Positions 41,638-53,065 of a stretch of DNA of 64,000 bases are shown here, piece by piece. The notes below the pieces were generated by a model, which was not told the DNA's origin, ran no database searches, and saw nothing but the letters and a program-made list of their open reading frames with translations. The position numbers and the translations under genes are program-made. Position 1 is the first letter of the stretch. Every line of letters begins with the position of its first letter. Origin of the DNA: Neopestalotiopsis rosae (Eukaryota > Ascomycota > Sordariomycetes > Amphisphaeriales > Sporocadaceae); the NCBI GenBank assembly GCA_023078685.1, contig JALGAS010000009.1:620001-684000 (forward strand), written 5' to 3'.

Positions 41638-43161
41638 TTATGCCTTCAAGCTCTCCTTGATCTCTCCCTTCATCCTGGTGATGGTGCCGGCACCCCCGTA
41701 CACAAGACCAGTGTACACCATGGCCACGCTGGCGCCTGCGTTCAGAATCTCCAATGCCTGGCGACCATTGGTGATACCACCAGTGGCAAAGATAACCTTC
41801 TGCTCACCAGCTGGAGACGATGGTGCGGCTGCTGCCTTTAGATCATCCTCAACCATACCCGTGACAGTGCCCTCGATACTGGCTATGCTAGCGCTCGAAG
41901 CCTCGTCTTGAACAGCCTTCTTGCTTGCTTCTGTGTGTGCAGCGCTCAGGTAACTGCGGCCATCCAACATCTTGCGGTATCTCTTGACCAAGTCGCGCGT
42001 GCGCTCAAACATCATGGGTCCAGAGTAGCCACCAGTCTCAGCCAGAGTGGTTGCCTCTTGCGGCGTAATAGCAATACCAGGAGGCACAATTCCGGTGCGG
42101 CGCTTGGTCGTGTTGCCTACAATGACACCGTCGACTCCGCTTTCCCAGACGGCCTGGACAATACCCTCCATCTGCGTGTCCTCCTCCTCGTCGGGGGAGA
42201 CCTTGACCATGACCTTGGGGCTGGTTTTTCTGTCCACCTTCTTGGCCTCGTTGACCACGGCGCTGAGGATCCGGGTGAGGGGCTCGACTGCCTGCAGGTC
42301 TCTGAGTCCCGGCGTGTTGGGGCTGGACACGTTGACGACCAGGATATCCGCATACGGAGCCAACCTGCTCACGCAGTAGGTGTAGTCTCGAGCCACGGCA
42401 GCAACATCGCCCTCGGGGGTGTCCTTGTTCTTTGCAATCTGCACAGCCAGCAGCTTTCCCTCCCACAGACTTCCGGGAGGAACGTGAGCATCGCCGTTGA
42501 GAACCTCCTCTTCAGTGAGGCCAACCGACTTGGCAAACAGACGGACGCGGTTACGGAGGGTCATGGCCATGTGGTCGGCACCGTGCGAGTTGAGACCATA
42601 TCTGTTGATGAGACCGCTCAGGCCGGGGATTCTAAACATGCGCGGCTTTGCATTGCCGGGCTGGCCCAAAGGAGTGCATCCACCGACTTCCACGACGGCA
42701 GCTCCGAGAGCAAACAGAGGATCCGGAACCTCGGCATGCTTGTCCAGGCCAGCAGAAATACCGATCGGGTTCGAGAGCGGGTAGCCAAAGACGGACAGGC
42801 CAAGAGAGGCATCGAGGGTCTTGGTTGCAGAGGAGCGTTCGCGAGGGTGCATGTTCAGGCTGTAGAGCGTCTTCATGGTCGAGACGGCGACATTGTGTGC
42901 TTCTTCGGCATCAGGGTAGACGACGCGCAGAACCCGAGGAACCAGCCATTGGTGAAAGGAAGCTCGTGTATCCGTTGCATAAATGTAACCAAGGTAGCCT
43001 CCAGCACCAATGATGGTCGTCAGTAGTATCGTCTTTGCTCTCGAGACAGGTGCTGCCGCTGCCGTGGAGGCATGTCGTCTTCCGGAGAACTGCTGGCGGG
43101 ACAAAGAGAGAGAATTGAGCGTCCTAGGGGCGACCCTGGACGTGCGGAGCGTAGAGTTCAT
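41638..43161 (-). CDS. Dihydroorotate dehydrogenase (quinone), mitochondrial, class 2
   Basis: Intronless, 507 residues from the ATG at 43161. It oxidises dihydroorotate to orotate in pyrimidine synthesis, passing electrons through FMN to ubiquinone at the inner mitochondrial membrane. An Arg/Ser-rich presequence is followed by a membrane segment (TILLTTIIGAGGYLGYIYA) as in class 2 enzymes. Catalytic-site motifs include NPIGISAGLDKHAEV, INRYGLNSHG, NVSSPNTPGLRDLQ (catalytic Ser) and VGNTT. The FMN-phosphate site is FATGGITNGRQALE. Between the VKRYRKMLDGR helix and that last strand, an Ala/Ser/Glu-rich insert of about 50 residues (roughly 41800-41950) is longer than in bacterial enzymes. The frame stays open about 64 codons upstream of the ATG without another ATG. 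Confidence 0.95.
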   Translation of the reverse strand: MNSTLRTSRVAPRTLNSLSLSRQQFSGRRHASTAAAAPVSRAKTILLTTIIGAGGYLGYIYATDTRASFHQWLVPRVLRVVYPDAEEAHNVAVSTMKTLYSLNMHPRERSSATKTLDASLGLSVFGYPLSNPIGISAGLDKHAEVPDPLFALGAAVVEVGGCTPLGQPGNAKPRMFRIPGLSGLINRYGLNSHGADHMAMTLRNRVRLFAKSVGLTEEEVLNGDAHVPPGSLWEGKLLAVQIAKNKDTPEGDVAAVARDYTYCVSRLAPYADILVVNVSSPNTPGLRDLQAVEPLTRILSAVVNEAKKVDRKTSPKVMVKVSPDEEEDTQMEGIVQAVWESGVDGVIVGNTTKRRTGIVPPGIAITPQEATTLAETGGYSGPMMFERTRDLVKRYRKMLDGRSYLSAAHTEASKKAVQDEASSASIASIEGTVTGMVEDDLKAAAAPSSPAGEQKVIFATGGITNGRQALEILNAGASVAMVYTGLVYGGAGTITRMKGEIKESLKA

Positions 43162-43551
43162 TGTGAGTGTCGCATGCTCTCGTGCCCGACACTCAATGGC
43201 TATAAAGGCGCCAGTTGTGAAGGATGTTGAAAGTCGCTCGAATCTGGAAATACTAGCTCCGGAAAGGTACGCAAGAGCCTTGGCGGCGTTGCAGCGTGAA
43301 TACGTAGGTCCAGTAATCTGTAGGCCGGATAGCGCAAACAGGCCCAATCGCACAGAGCCAGATCGGTACCGTGCTTAGGTCTTTGGTGGCACGGTGCGTC
43401 GCGTTCAGGGTCTCCATCTTGCAACACTGCCAATCTCCTTCAATCTGTCAACTTTCTAGCCATTTCACACCATTGTCATAATCAACCAAAACCAAGAAGT
43501 AAGAATCGAGCCCAAGGGGGTAAAGGGCATGTCAACGCCAACTCATCGACC
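43162..43551. promoter_or_regulatory. Divergent DHODH/ALG10 promoter
   Basis: 390 bp between opposing start codons. A CCAAT box (43430-43434) lies near the middle. An ATG at 43530 precedes the ALG10 ATG in another frame and may act as an overlapping upstream ORF. Confidence 0.55.
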
Positions 43552-45486
43552 ATGTCTACCCTCAATGAGAATATCGACTTGCTCTTGACGCCAACAGTCT
43601 TGCGTACAACCATTGGCGCAGCAATTATAAGCCTCGCACTGTGCACAGATGTCGCAAAGGGACGGCCTGGATATTCTAGATGGCAGCTATGCAAGCAGTT
43701 CGTCCAGAACTATGCAGCACCTCTGGCTGTGCCGACCATTCTCGGCTTGATTTGGCTGAACAATGTCAATCTTTTTGTTCCAAAACCATATATGGTGAGC
43801 TCTCCTTTTGAAAGTTCCCGAACCTTATATGACCATGAAACTGACACGTATAAAACAGGATGAGATCTTCCACATACCCCAGGCACAAGTCTACTGTGAA
43901 GGCAAACACACTCAGTGGGATGATAAGATTACAACACCGCCAGGATTGTATGTAGCGCACAAGTCTACATGTTTTTGTTGCCAGCGTCTAACTATAACAG
44001 ATACTACTTGAGCATCATTTGGGCTCGAGTCTCCGGCCATCAAGACTGCTCAGCGGACACACTCCGCCGTTTCAATGTCTTTGCTACGGCAGTCACAGCG
44101 GCTGTGGCCACAGCCTGTCGCTCGACTATTGAAGGATCGAATCAGAAGAAGACTAAGGGCAACTCCATCTACTCGATCCATACGGGTGTCAACATCGCCT
44201 TGTTCCCGGTGCTGTTCTTCTTCTCCGGCCTCTACTATACAGACGTGATCTCGACCTGTGTTGTGCTTGTGGCATATCAGAACCATTTGTCGAGAACAAA
44301 GCAAGGCTCAGCTGAAATTTCATTTGCCAGCGATCTTTACACAATAATTTTGGGTGTGCTTGCCCTGTGCATGCGCCAAACCAACGTGTTCTGGGTCGTT
44401 GTGTACATGGGTGGACTTGAAGCTGTACAGGCCGTTCGTGATCTGCCTGTCAGTCACGAAAACCCGGTTCTTGACACGTGGGCCAAGCAAGCCAAGTTCT
44501 TCTTCTACAGATCCTCCATCGGTGATGTTCACGACGTCTCGCTCGAGGATGCCTGGCCTGAAGACCTTGTACTGAGTCTTCTCAGCATTGGCATTGCGGC
44601 CATCTTCAACATTGGACGTGTTTTGCGCCGAGTGTTCCCCCATCTAGTCATCGTTGCCCTCTTTGCAGGCTTCGTCTTCTGGAATGGAGGCGTCGTGCTT
44701 GGGGACAAGACGAACCACGTGGCGACGCTTCACCTGGCTCAGATGCTCTACATCTGGCCCCTCTTCGCCTTTTTCTCGGCGCCCCTATTCCTGCCTCAGG
44801 CACTTCACTTACTGGGAACTCTTCAGAGGTACGTAAGTCCCAGCGACGCTTCAAAGCCATTCAAGGCCTCGGGTCAACCAAAGAACAATTCTTCGTCAGA
44901 GATCAACTATCTCGGCATCGTCCTATCAGTTCTGGTTGTGGCAGGAGCAACTATAGTGGCTGCGCTGATCGTCCACTTCAACACCATCATTCATCCCTTT
45001 ACCTTGGCGGATAATCGACATTACATGTTCTACGTCTTCCGTTACAGTGTCATGCGGGGTCCCATCGTTCGCCTCCTGCTAGCTCCAGTGTACGTCTTTT
45101 GCGCTGTCTTGGTTTGGACGTCTCTGTATCGGCTCAAGCCACAGAGTCTCTCAACGGCCCCGATCACAAGGGCCAGCTCCGCCGCAACTGGTGTGCCGAC
45201 ATCGCAAGTCCTCATCCTGCTTCTCACCACGGCGCTTAGTTTGATGACGGCACCCCTTGTCGAGCCGCGATATTTCATCCTACCGTGGATGTTTTGGCGG
45301 CTGTCAGTGCCGCAGCGCACAAATCAACGACGAGGTGGCTGGGACTGGTCTCTAGCTCTGGAGACAGCATGGTTTTTGGCGGTAAACGCCGTCTTGATGT
45401 ACATTTTCCTCGCCCGACCCTATGTCTGGAAGACAGACGATGGGCAGATATTGGATGGTGGAAACGTCCAAAGATTCATGTGGTAA
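43552..45486 (+). CDS. ALG10: Dol-P-Glc alpha-1,2-glucosyltransferase (ALG10/DIE2)
   Basis: Exons 43552-43794, 43859-43947 and 44001-45486 give 605 residues. ALG10 adds the terminal alpha-1,2-glucose to the dolichol-linked oligosaccharide in the ER lumen, the last step before transfer to protein. The diagnostic motif [13 protein letters not shown] is the start of exon 2 and leads into [15 protein letters not shown], rebuilt across introns 1 and 2. Many hydrophobic segments cover the rest. The C-terminal part contains the conserved [12 protein letters not shown] and [15 protein letters not shown] motifs. The N-terminal extension of about 80 residues before DEIFH includes a hydrophobic helix. 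The length is normal for filamentous fungi. Confidence 0.93.
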
Positions 45487-47448
45487 TGAAGGGTTCAACC
45501 ATTTGATTTTGTAGACTCTGTCTTTATCAGAGCATGTACAACACACAAAAGACTTCGAAATATCTCGAGTCATGATTAAAGTTGGCTTCGTGTCACGAAC
45601 ACGACGAAAAACCTTCAGCCAGGTGATCTTCCAGAGAATTTGTTGCCGACGTACCGTCCTGTAAGATAATCACGATAGCCATGTGGTTCTATGTTTGAGT
45701 ACCAGTAAATAGAGAAAAGTTTCACGGCACGATAATATTACTGACGCCTAGTAATAAGGCTTCTTGTTAAAGAACGAACATCATGACAGCGTTTCGCTAT
45801 TGCATAATTATGATTGGTCTCTGACATGGTAATAAAGGTGTGGTCTGATTTCACTTCTCGTATGATTATTCCTTGAAATCGGCATCCAAATTATCCTTTG
45901 CAGCCCAGCAACATTCTTGACTAGTTGATACCATGTAAACGCAGGTCCGGCGCATATCGAGTCAGTAGTAGCAATGAATATCCCCAATGTAGAATAATGG
46001 AGGACCAGTCCAGTAAAGCAAGAATGCGCCTGCAACGCCCTCTCTCCAGCTTGAGCATTATACTTTGCTCGGGAAAGGTAGTTTTCCAACGAATGGTTAC
46101 ATACCTATGTTGGTGATATTACCTAGAATACACATCATCCTCCATGAGGACCTCCTTTCTTCCAGTATAACAGCATGCCTCGGTTATGTACGAGGTAGGT
46201 AGGAGGTGAAATTGAAGTCATGCGCCTCGCATATCGCTGGTTTGAAGCAGAACCAGAGATGTCTGCATATTTCACAACCTCCTCACTTGGCAAGAAATCA
46301 AGGAAAGCAGGCACAACTTTACCAGCATCAGCAACCATTTTCTGATGCAACCTACACTAGAAATCCATATACATTTAAACTTTGAGCTGTGCCGTAAAAG
46401 CTGATGTGCGCATACATTTACATCAACTAGGACTGTTCAGGATGCCCACGAGTACACAAGTGCTTATTACACGCGGGACGACGAACAAGGCCCGGGGCGA
46501 GCGGCAGCAGCTAAGCAGCCCGGTAACGGCCGAGCGCGGGGAAAGAGTCCCCCAGGTTCCAGTTCCCCGTAATGAAGCATTACCTAGGCCAAAGAGGGCC
46601 GCCTCCAGTCTCCATACTTCCGCTTTCCCCCTCCTCTGCCCCCTACCAAGCCTTGGGTTCACTGGTAAACGAGAGCCTACAGTGGCTGTAGGTACAGGGC
46701 CTACCTGAAACTAAGGCCCTATTCAGCTTATTTTCAGTTGCTCTTGCTGGGTGGCTTTGGTTCAGGTCGCCCGTCATTGGTCGGACATGAGTAAGTGAGT
46801 TGCAGCTGCAGTGCGACGTCAGCCCATCGATCGGGAATTTGGCTGTCTCCATCGTCTTGTCCCAAGGCCTGCCTGGGTATGTCTCTGGCAGTCTGGCACA
46901 CACCACCACCATTACCCGCCGAAAGCAAAGCAGGTGTTTTCTACCACACCACATCTTAAAAGGCGACCATAACCGAGTTTTCCCACTCACACGCATAGAT
47001 ACTGGGACAGACGACATAATAGCGCATACATACTTGAAGACAACTTCTGAAGAGAAATCAAACGACTAGACGGACATCTAAAGGTCAGGAACCTCTTTTT
47101 ACAAGTCGGACAAAGCAAGCCACTCGCTGTGCACGCCCCCACGAACCGACACACAGATCACCTGGACGATTGTACGGAGACCCTCGGGTTGACGGAGCTT
47201 TGCGATCACAAGCCGCGACCGCGGGCCAGCGAAAGGAGAGGAAGACTTTTGCAACAACAGCCCACCGACTTACGCTCGCACTCACACTCAAAGGGATCTG
47301 CATCAAATAAAGTCAAACCAAGTAGTACAAAGAGACTATCGGCGGTTTGTCTCTTTTCTCGAGCCCGACAGGAGTCGTACCTCTTCAACGCCAGCAAACA
47401 AGTTAGAGAGCAGGAGGTGGAAGACCACACAACGCAACCACAACGACG
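45487..47448. other. Intergenic region
   Basis: About 2 kb. The right half (46450-47448) is GC- and CA/CT-richer and probably holds the promoter and a long leader of the next gene. Overlapping open frames at 47129-47635 are judged non-coding. No gene supported. Confidence 0.5.
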
Positions 47449-47994
47449 ATGCCTTCGTCGCAACGCCCCTTTCTACTCTCATCCTTTTTCGCCGTCTTCA
47501 GGCAACAACCGCCATCAGCGCTCTCGGCCTCGGCACAATCTAATAAGACGACACACCACACTCACCTCCAGGCCTCGGCGGCGGGCGCAGGAGCAACTTC
47601 CGGCGCCCGGCCCATCTCCACATCGGCGGCCGTAGCAGCGGCAGCAGCATCGTCATCATCCGCGGGTGCAGTAGAATATGGCCCAGCCCCAGCGCCGTCA
47701 TCCACGACGCCGCAGCGGTCCGGCGCCGTCATCAACCAGATCCCCATCCACAGCCCCCGCGCGCACCACCACCACCATCACCACCACGGCGGCGTACCGA
47801 TACCCGGCAGCAGCCCCGGCGGCCGGCGCCGCGGCAGCGACAGCAGCAGCGAGGGGTTCCGGGATGTTATTGGCGGCGACAAGTGGTACATCGGCGGCCG
47901 GACAGCGGGCGGCGAGGAAAAGTTCTTCAAGCTGGGCGTCGTACGGCGGATCAAGAGTAACGACCGGCTAAGTCTGGATCGTCTAAGCCTATGA
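47449..47994 (+). CDS. Small Ser/Ala/His-rich protein with conserved-looking basic C-terminus
   Basis: Intronless, 181 residues. I cannot name the family. The N-terminal two thirds is low complexity (Ala/Ser runs, then eight consecutive His at about 47765-47788). The C-terminal 60 residues are distinctive: GGRRRGSDSSSEGFRDV, GGDKWYIGGRTAGGEEKF and KLGVVRRIKSNDRLSLDRLSL. This tail looks like a constrained motif with possible phosphosites. From memory it resembles a short conserved ascomycete protein, but I could not check. No signal peptide or membrane segment is evident. Another frame over the same DNA (47129-47635) is open but rich in Arg/His/Pro without motif structure. Confidence 0.65.
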   Translation: MPSSQRPFLLSSFFAVFRQQPPSALSASAQSNKTTHHTHLQASAAGAGATSGARPISTSAAVAAAAASSSSAGAVEYGPAPAPSSTTPQRSGAVINQIPIHSPRAHHHHHHHHGGVPIPGSSPGGRRRGSDSSSEGFRDVIGGDKWYIGGRTAGGEEKFFKLGVVRRIKSNDRLSLDRLSL

Positions 47995-48865
47995 AGACCG
48001 GCGACCTGGACCTTAATCGTGGGAAAGGAAAGTTGTGAGGAAGAAAACGGAATCTGGCCAGAGAGAAATGGCCATATTTAACACAGGGGTCAGAGGTCTC
48101 CTCGATAACGGCATTTAGAAAGAGCTTCAGCCGTGGTGTCACGAGAGACAAACTTGCTATTTTGATCAAAGGCGTTCTGGGTGGGATTTGGAACAAGGGA
48201 CGGCGCTATACATTCAGGCTCGTAAGCCATACATGAATTCCGTACTGGCCAAGAGGGAAAGACGATGGGGCAAAGATCGTAAACTCGATGGACCAAAGAA
48301 AAGTACCACATCGCTTCAAGCCTCGTGTGTTACTGCTATTGTATTTGTTGCTGATTTTGGGATCATGATGAGAAACGACTGGGAAAACAAAAACAAAGTA
48401 TCTTTGGGGGTACATATTGATAGTATATGGATAGTACATATTTACCTAACGAACAAATATATAAAGATATCCACAAACAATCAACGAGGAGAACATGTGC
48501 ACATTAATCACCCGGGTACACTTATAGCTAGCCAGCGGACAATATGAGATCGCCTGGCTGCTTTTCAACTTAGTTCATGTTGCTGACAGAGACTCATAAA
48601 AGATACTCTCGCCGATGTGGGTTTCATCCTTAACTTGGCAGAAATCACTTATTGCTTGTACGCTTCGGCTATCATGGGTCGATCAAAAGTAAAAGGAACG
48701 CAGTCTTTCAATTAATCCACTTTATTTCATTGCCTTTAGTTTTGATAAAAGCACATCATGATGCCTGGTCGAGTCAACCGCCGTAAAACCCGTGGCCTTT
48801 TCCAGGTAGCTTTTTCTCTGCCATAAAAACAAAAATGTATGTCAATAGTTATGGTCCAACGCCAT
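47995..48865. other. Convergent intergenic spacer
   Basis: About 870 bp between convergent genes, AT-rich near 48400-48480. Probably 3' UTRs. No gene recognised. Confidence 0.5.
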
Positions 48866-51542
48866 TTACTCCTCTTCCTCGGCAGCCTCTTCAGCCTCTT
48901 CTTCCTCTTCAGCAGCTTCGGGCTCAGCTTCGGCCTCCTCCTCAACTTCCATCTCCTCGACACCATTGGTCTCTTCGGTGATGACACCGCCTTCTTGCTC
49001 CAGCTTCAACCACTCATCCCATTCTGGGAAGAGCTCGTCATCTTCGACCGGTACACCAATCGTCTTGGCAACTCTGCCCTTCTTGTTCTTCTCGAGGCTC
49101 TCTTTCCAGCCTGATACTGTCTCCGGGGCAAGACTTGGCTTGTATGTTTGCGCAGTGAAGACTGCCTCAGTGTAGCGGTTGGTCTTGGTCATGATCTTGA
49201 TGGCACCCTCAACATCGCCGAGACTCCACTTGGCCAAGTGAGCCAAGTTGTTCACGCCAGCCTCCTCGGCAAGTTCGGCCAGCTTGGCAAGACCCTCGCG
49301 GTCGCAAGTACTGGTGTAGATGAGAAGCAGATTGCCAAGATCCTTGCCGTTGGTGAAACACTCAGTGGCGAGAGGAATATTCCAGTTAGTCAAGGCAGCA
49401 TCACCAACAGCCTTCCACTTGTGCTCAACATCGGCTTCTCTTGCCAGCTCGAGTGCAATCTCGAGTTGGTGAAGCGACAGAGCCAAGTCGAACTTGTGCT
49501 CAGGATCAGTAGCTACTTCCAAGGCCAGCTCCTTGTGACCCTGGCCCTCGAGGAAACGAGCGATCTTGTTCAGTTGATCTTGGGGAATGGAAGGCAGAAG
49601 CTCAGCCGCCGTCTCCATGTCGTCTCTTAGCACAAGAGTCTGGTACTCAAGCACGGGAAGGGAAAGACCGAAGGAGGTGACGTTGACGTCCTTGTCGGCC
49701 AAGTAGACTCTCGAGTCACGCTGGATGTAACCGAGAATATACAAGGGGCTGTCCGAGTGTGAGACGGTGTATGTCTGGTCGCCAACCAAGTAGTTAAGGC
49801 GGTTTGTGTTGTTGGTGTAAACAAAGACATCGCCGACCCATTCTCCAGTCCGTACACTCTCGGCGATATCAGTGATCACCTCGAAAGCAGCCTCGACACC
49901 GTCCTCATCGACGTCTCCGGCCTGCATAGCCTCGACGTATGCGTCTCTGGAAAAGCGGAGGACATAGAAAGTGTCCTCGCAGGCCAGAGCCACCAATTCT
50001 CCGCTGTCAGACCAGTACACCTGCTTGGGCTCGACCTCAATACGGCGCACAAGGCCACCAGTCGCCCAGTCGTAGAAGCTCACACCTCCAGCGCCCTTGA
50101 CACCGAGCAGAAGACCGCCAGTGAGACCGTCGGCTTGGAAGGGAATATCGAGACCGCCCGGCTTTTCTACAAAGTTCTTGAAAACCTTGACACTGGTAGG
50201 TGATTCTCTGATGGCAAAGTCGTTGCTGTTGTCTTTGGAGGCCCACACAAAGTCCAGTGCGCTACCGAAAGCCTTGTTTCTCCATGCCAGTGCAGTGTAG
50301 ATGATGTATTCGTTGTCACCGCAAACAGCGACGAATCTGCCGTTGGGCGAGTGGACCAGAGTAGTGGGGAAGATTTCGCATGTTCCAAGTTCCTTGGTCG
50401 GCAATGTAATGGGGGTGTTGTCCTTGATGGAAGCATCTCCTCCCCTGATGACCGACGACAGGACCTCGTTGTGGCGTGCCCAAATGATCTTGCCCGATCC
50501 GTCCATGGAAACGGAGGGTTCCTCCTTTCCGAGCTTGACAACGACGGCTCCATCGTCGAAACCGACAGCGACACCTTGCTTGCCCTTTTGCGAAGATACA
50601 CACCAAGCCCGCTCTAAGCCATAGTTGAGCGACTGTTCGAAACGATATGTGTTGGCGTTCCAGCTGTGACATCTGTTAGCATCCACATTTTAGCGCCAAG
50701 TTCCCATTGCCAACCTACAGTCTGAGTGTGCCATCTTCGGAACCCGAAAGGATAATAGGGAGCTCTGGGTGGTAAATGGCAAAAGAGACATTGTTTGTGT
50801 GTCCCTCGAGTGTGGCGATCAGCGACTTCGTGGTGTAGTCCCAGACCTTGATCGTCCGGTCATCGGAACAGGTCAGGATGTGCGGTCGGTCGGAATGAGG
50901 ATAGTAATCAACGGCGTTGACACCCTTGGCCTCGTGGGCCTCGATAGTGAAGTTAGCGGTTGAAGAGCCCAGACTCCAGATCTTGACCGTCCTGTCCAAG
51001 CAGGCAGACGCAAAGGTGTTGGTGTCCTTGGGGTTTATGCTCAGGTCCATGACATAGTGGGAGTGTCCCTCGAATCTGTGAAACCGAAATATGTCAGCAA
51101 AAGATCTCGTGTGGTCTAAAGTCTCTCATGCCACGTACGTCCTGATACATTTCCATCCCTGGCTCCAGTCGAAGCACTTTATCGTCATGTCATCGGAAGC
51201 TGTCAGAACGAAGGGCTGTGTGGGGTGGACGGCAATGGCTCGAATGTAGTCGGGGTGAGCTTCAAAGCTGGTAATCTTCTCTGAGGTGTTGTAGTTGTAG
51301 ACTCGCGCCTGGAAGTCATCGGAACCGCAAATGAAGTAGTTCTTGCGCGCAATGAAGCGACCAGCTCGCACGGGAACATCTGTGACTTCAAAGCTCTTGA
51401 CGATCTGCTGTGTCTCGTAGCTCCAGATGTGGACATGGCCAGAGTAGAGGGTGGTAAGAATCCATGGCTCTGTAGGGTGGAAGTCGCAGCCCTTTACTCG
51501 CTCGCTGCGAGCAAACAGCTGTCGCTTAACGTCGAGCTTCAT
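48866..51542 (-). CDS. SEC27: Coatomer subunit beta' (COPI, SEC27)
   Basis: Minus-strand exons are 51542-51139, 51075-50719 and 50663-48866, giving 852 residues. Beta'-COP is a WD40 scaffold of the COPI coat that recognises KKxx cargo and drives Golgi-to-ER and intra-Golgi transport. The start [18 protein letters not shown] is the classical N-terminus. WD repeats occur in order, for example [40 protein letters not shown] and [14 protein letters not shown]. The second propeller and the alpha-solenoid ([29 protein letters not shown]) follow. The protein ends in a Glu/Ala-rich acidic tail of about 40 residues. Both introns are GT-AG and restore the conserved [13 protein letters not shown] and GTLRLWNANTYR junctions. 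Confidence 0.96.
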
Positions 51543-53065
51543 GTTGGCGAGGTCAATGGCAAGGAGTCGGAATTAGACAGGTGTTTGTTCTGCGTGTCCT
51601 CAGGCAGTGGTCGGTCGCATGAATTGGGGGGGTACACGAGGTAGAGGACCACGAGGTCCCTTTCAAGTATCTCGTCGTCCGGCAACAGAATTCTTGCCAG
51701 AGACTGATGCGGGTTGGTAAGGGCGGAGATGCGGTTGTTGTGGTGTTTCTCCTAATGCCCGAGAGCTTGCCTGTATGTCAAGGTAATTCGAAGTGGCTCG
51801 TAGTCAATCCCTAGGTAAGGTCCGTAGCCCACATCCATCAATGAATGGGCTGGATTGGAATAGGACACCTCACTGAGCAATTGGCGCCCCACAAAATTTG
51901 TCTTGTCGCAGACAGCCTTCCCAGTTGCGCCAGGGGTCTGCCCAGTGAGCCTGAAGAGGCCATTGGTTTAGCACCAGCCTAGAGGTGGGGGTGCGATCGA
52001 AGCAGCCCCTTATTCGTGGCTGACAGCTGCCAGACCAAGCTTGACGGAAAGTCACCACTTGAAATATAACTATCTTGATGTATGTCTCAAGAGGCTCTTA
52101 GAATTCGTACCAAGATACCTATGATGTGAATATTTTGGGAAACTCAAATCACATGAATGGTATAAATGATCACTTCTTGTATAAGCAAACCAAGTGCTCT
52201 TATTCATCCTCGATCAATGACATGGACAGAAAGCAAATGGAAGATTGAACGAATTGTCACAAATAGGCTGTGCAGAGTATAACGCCAGGTAGTTTGTACA
52301 TGACCGGCAACAACGGACTGTTGTTAATATCTTATCGATTTTTTTATTAAGATTCTGTGGCCTTGCCAAGAATGTAGATAGAAGTCATTTCAGAGGTATG
52401 GTCAAATCTACAGGCTTGTGTAGACGACTTGGTTGGGAACTTGACGTGAAATTCGGAATTCAATTCATCACTATTTCCATGGGGCTGAAAACGCTTTGCA
52501 CGAGTGATAATCAAGCCAGCCATTACATAGTATTTCGTTCACCTACGGCTTTTGTTGTGTCCAGATTTCACCCTAGTGGCGCATATCTCGAATACTTGAG
52601 TCTTAACTATAATGTTCAAATTTGGAGAAAGGGTCCGTGCAAATCTATAGTAATTGAGTAAAACATCCGCCTTTGACTTGTTCGGGGATAACGACAAACC
52701 TGAAAATAAATCAAGTAACATGTGTGGAGACTTTCGAGGGTTCAGCTCAATATGAAAGCAAACATCATTGATTCATATGTCACGAGTTGCATGTCAGAAA
52801 TAAGAGTTGTTTTGTAAAGTCTTTTTCATTCATCAAGTGTTGCCGTCCCTTAGCAGGAGGCATTATATCACTTGTATCTATGAGCCTTTGCTTGGTAAAC
52901 GCTGTACCAAGCATCCTAAATGCAATCCATTGACCCTTGTCCGGTATCATACACGAACGCCTTTATCCGATGCGCCTTGCTGTCATGTCTCATGCTAAAA
53001 GAAAAATCGAGAAATGTGAGAGAGTAGTTGCAGTGCGTTAAACGCCACTACAGCTTGGCCGCGAT
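51543..53065. other. Intergenic region
   Basis: About 1.5 kb upstream of SEC27 and downstream of the mannitol-1-phosphate dehydrogenase stop. AT-rich from 52040. No gene or RNA recognised. Confidence 0.5.

Noticed and set aside
41908..43026. 372-codon frame antisense to DHODH
   Set aside because: Shadow of the conserved sense gene.
47129..47635. 168-codon Arg/His/Pro-rich frame
   Set aside because: Overlaps the 47449 gene in another frame and has no ordered motif; more likely leader plus shadow.
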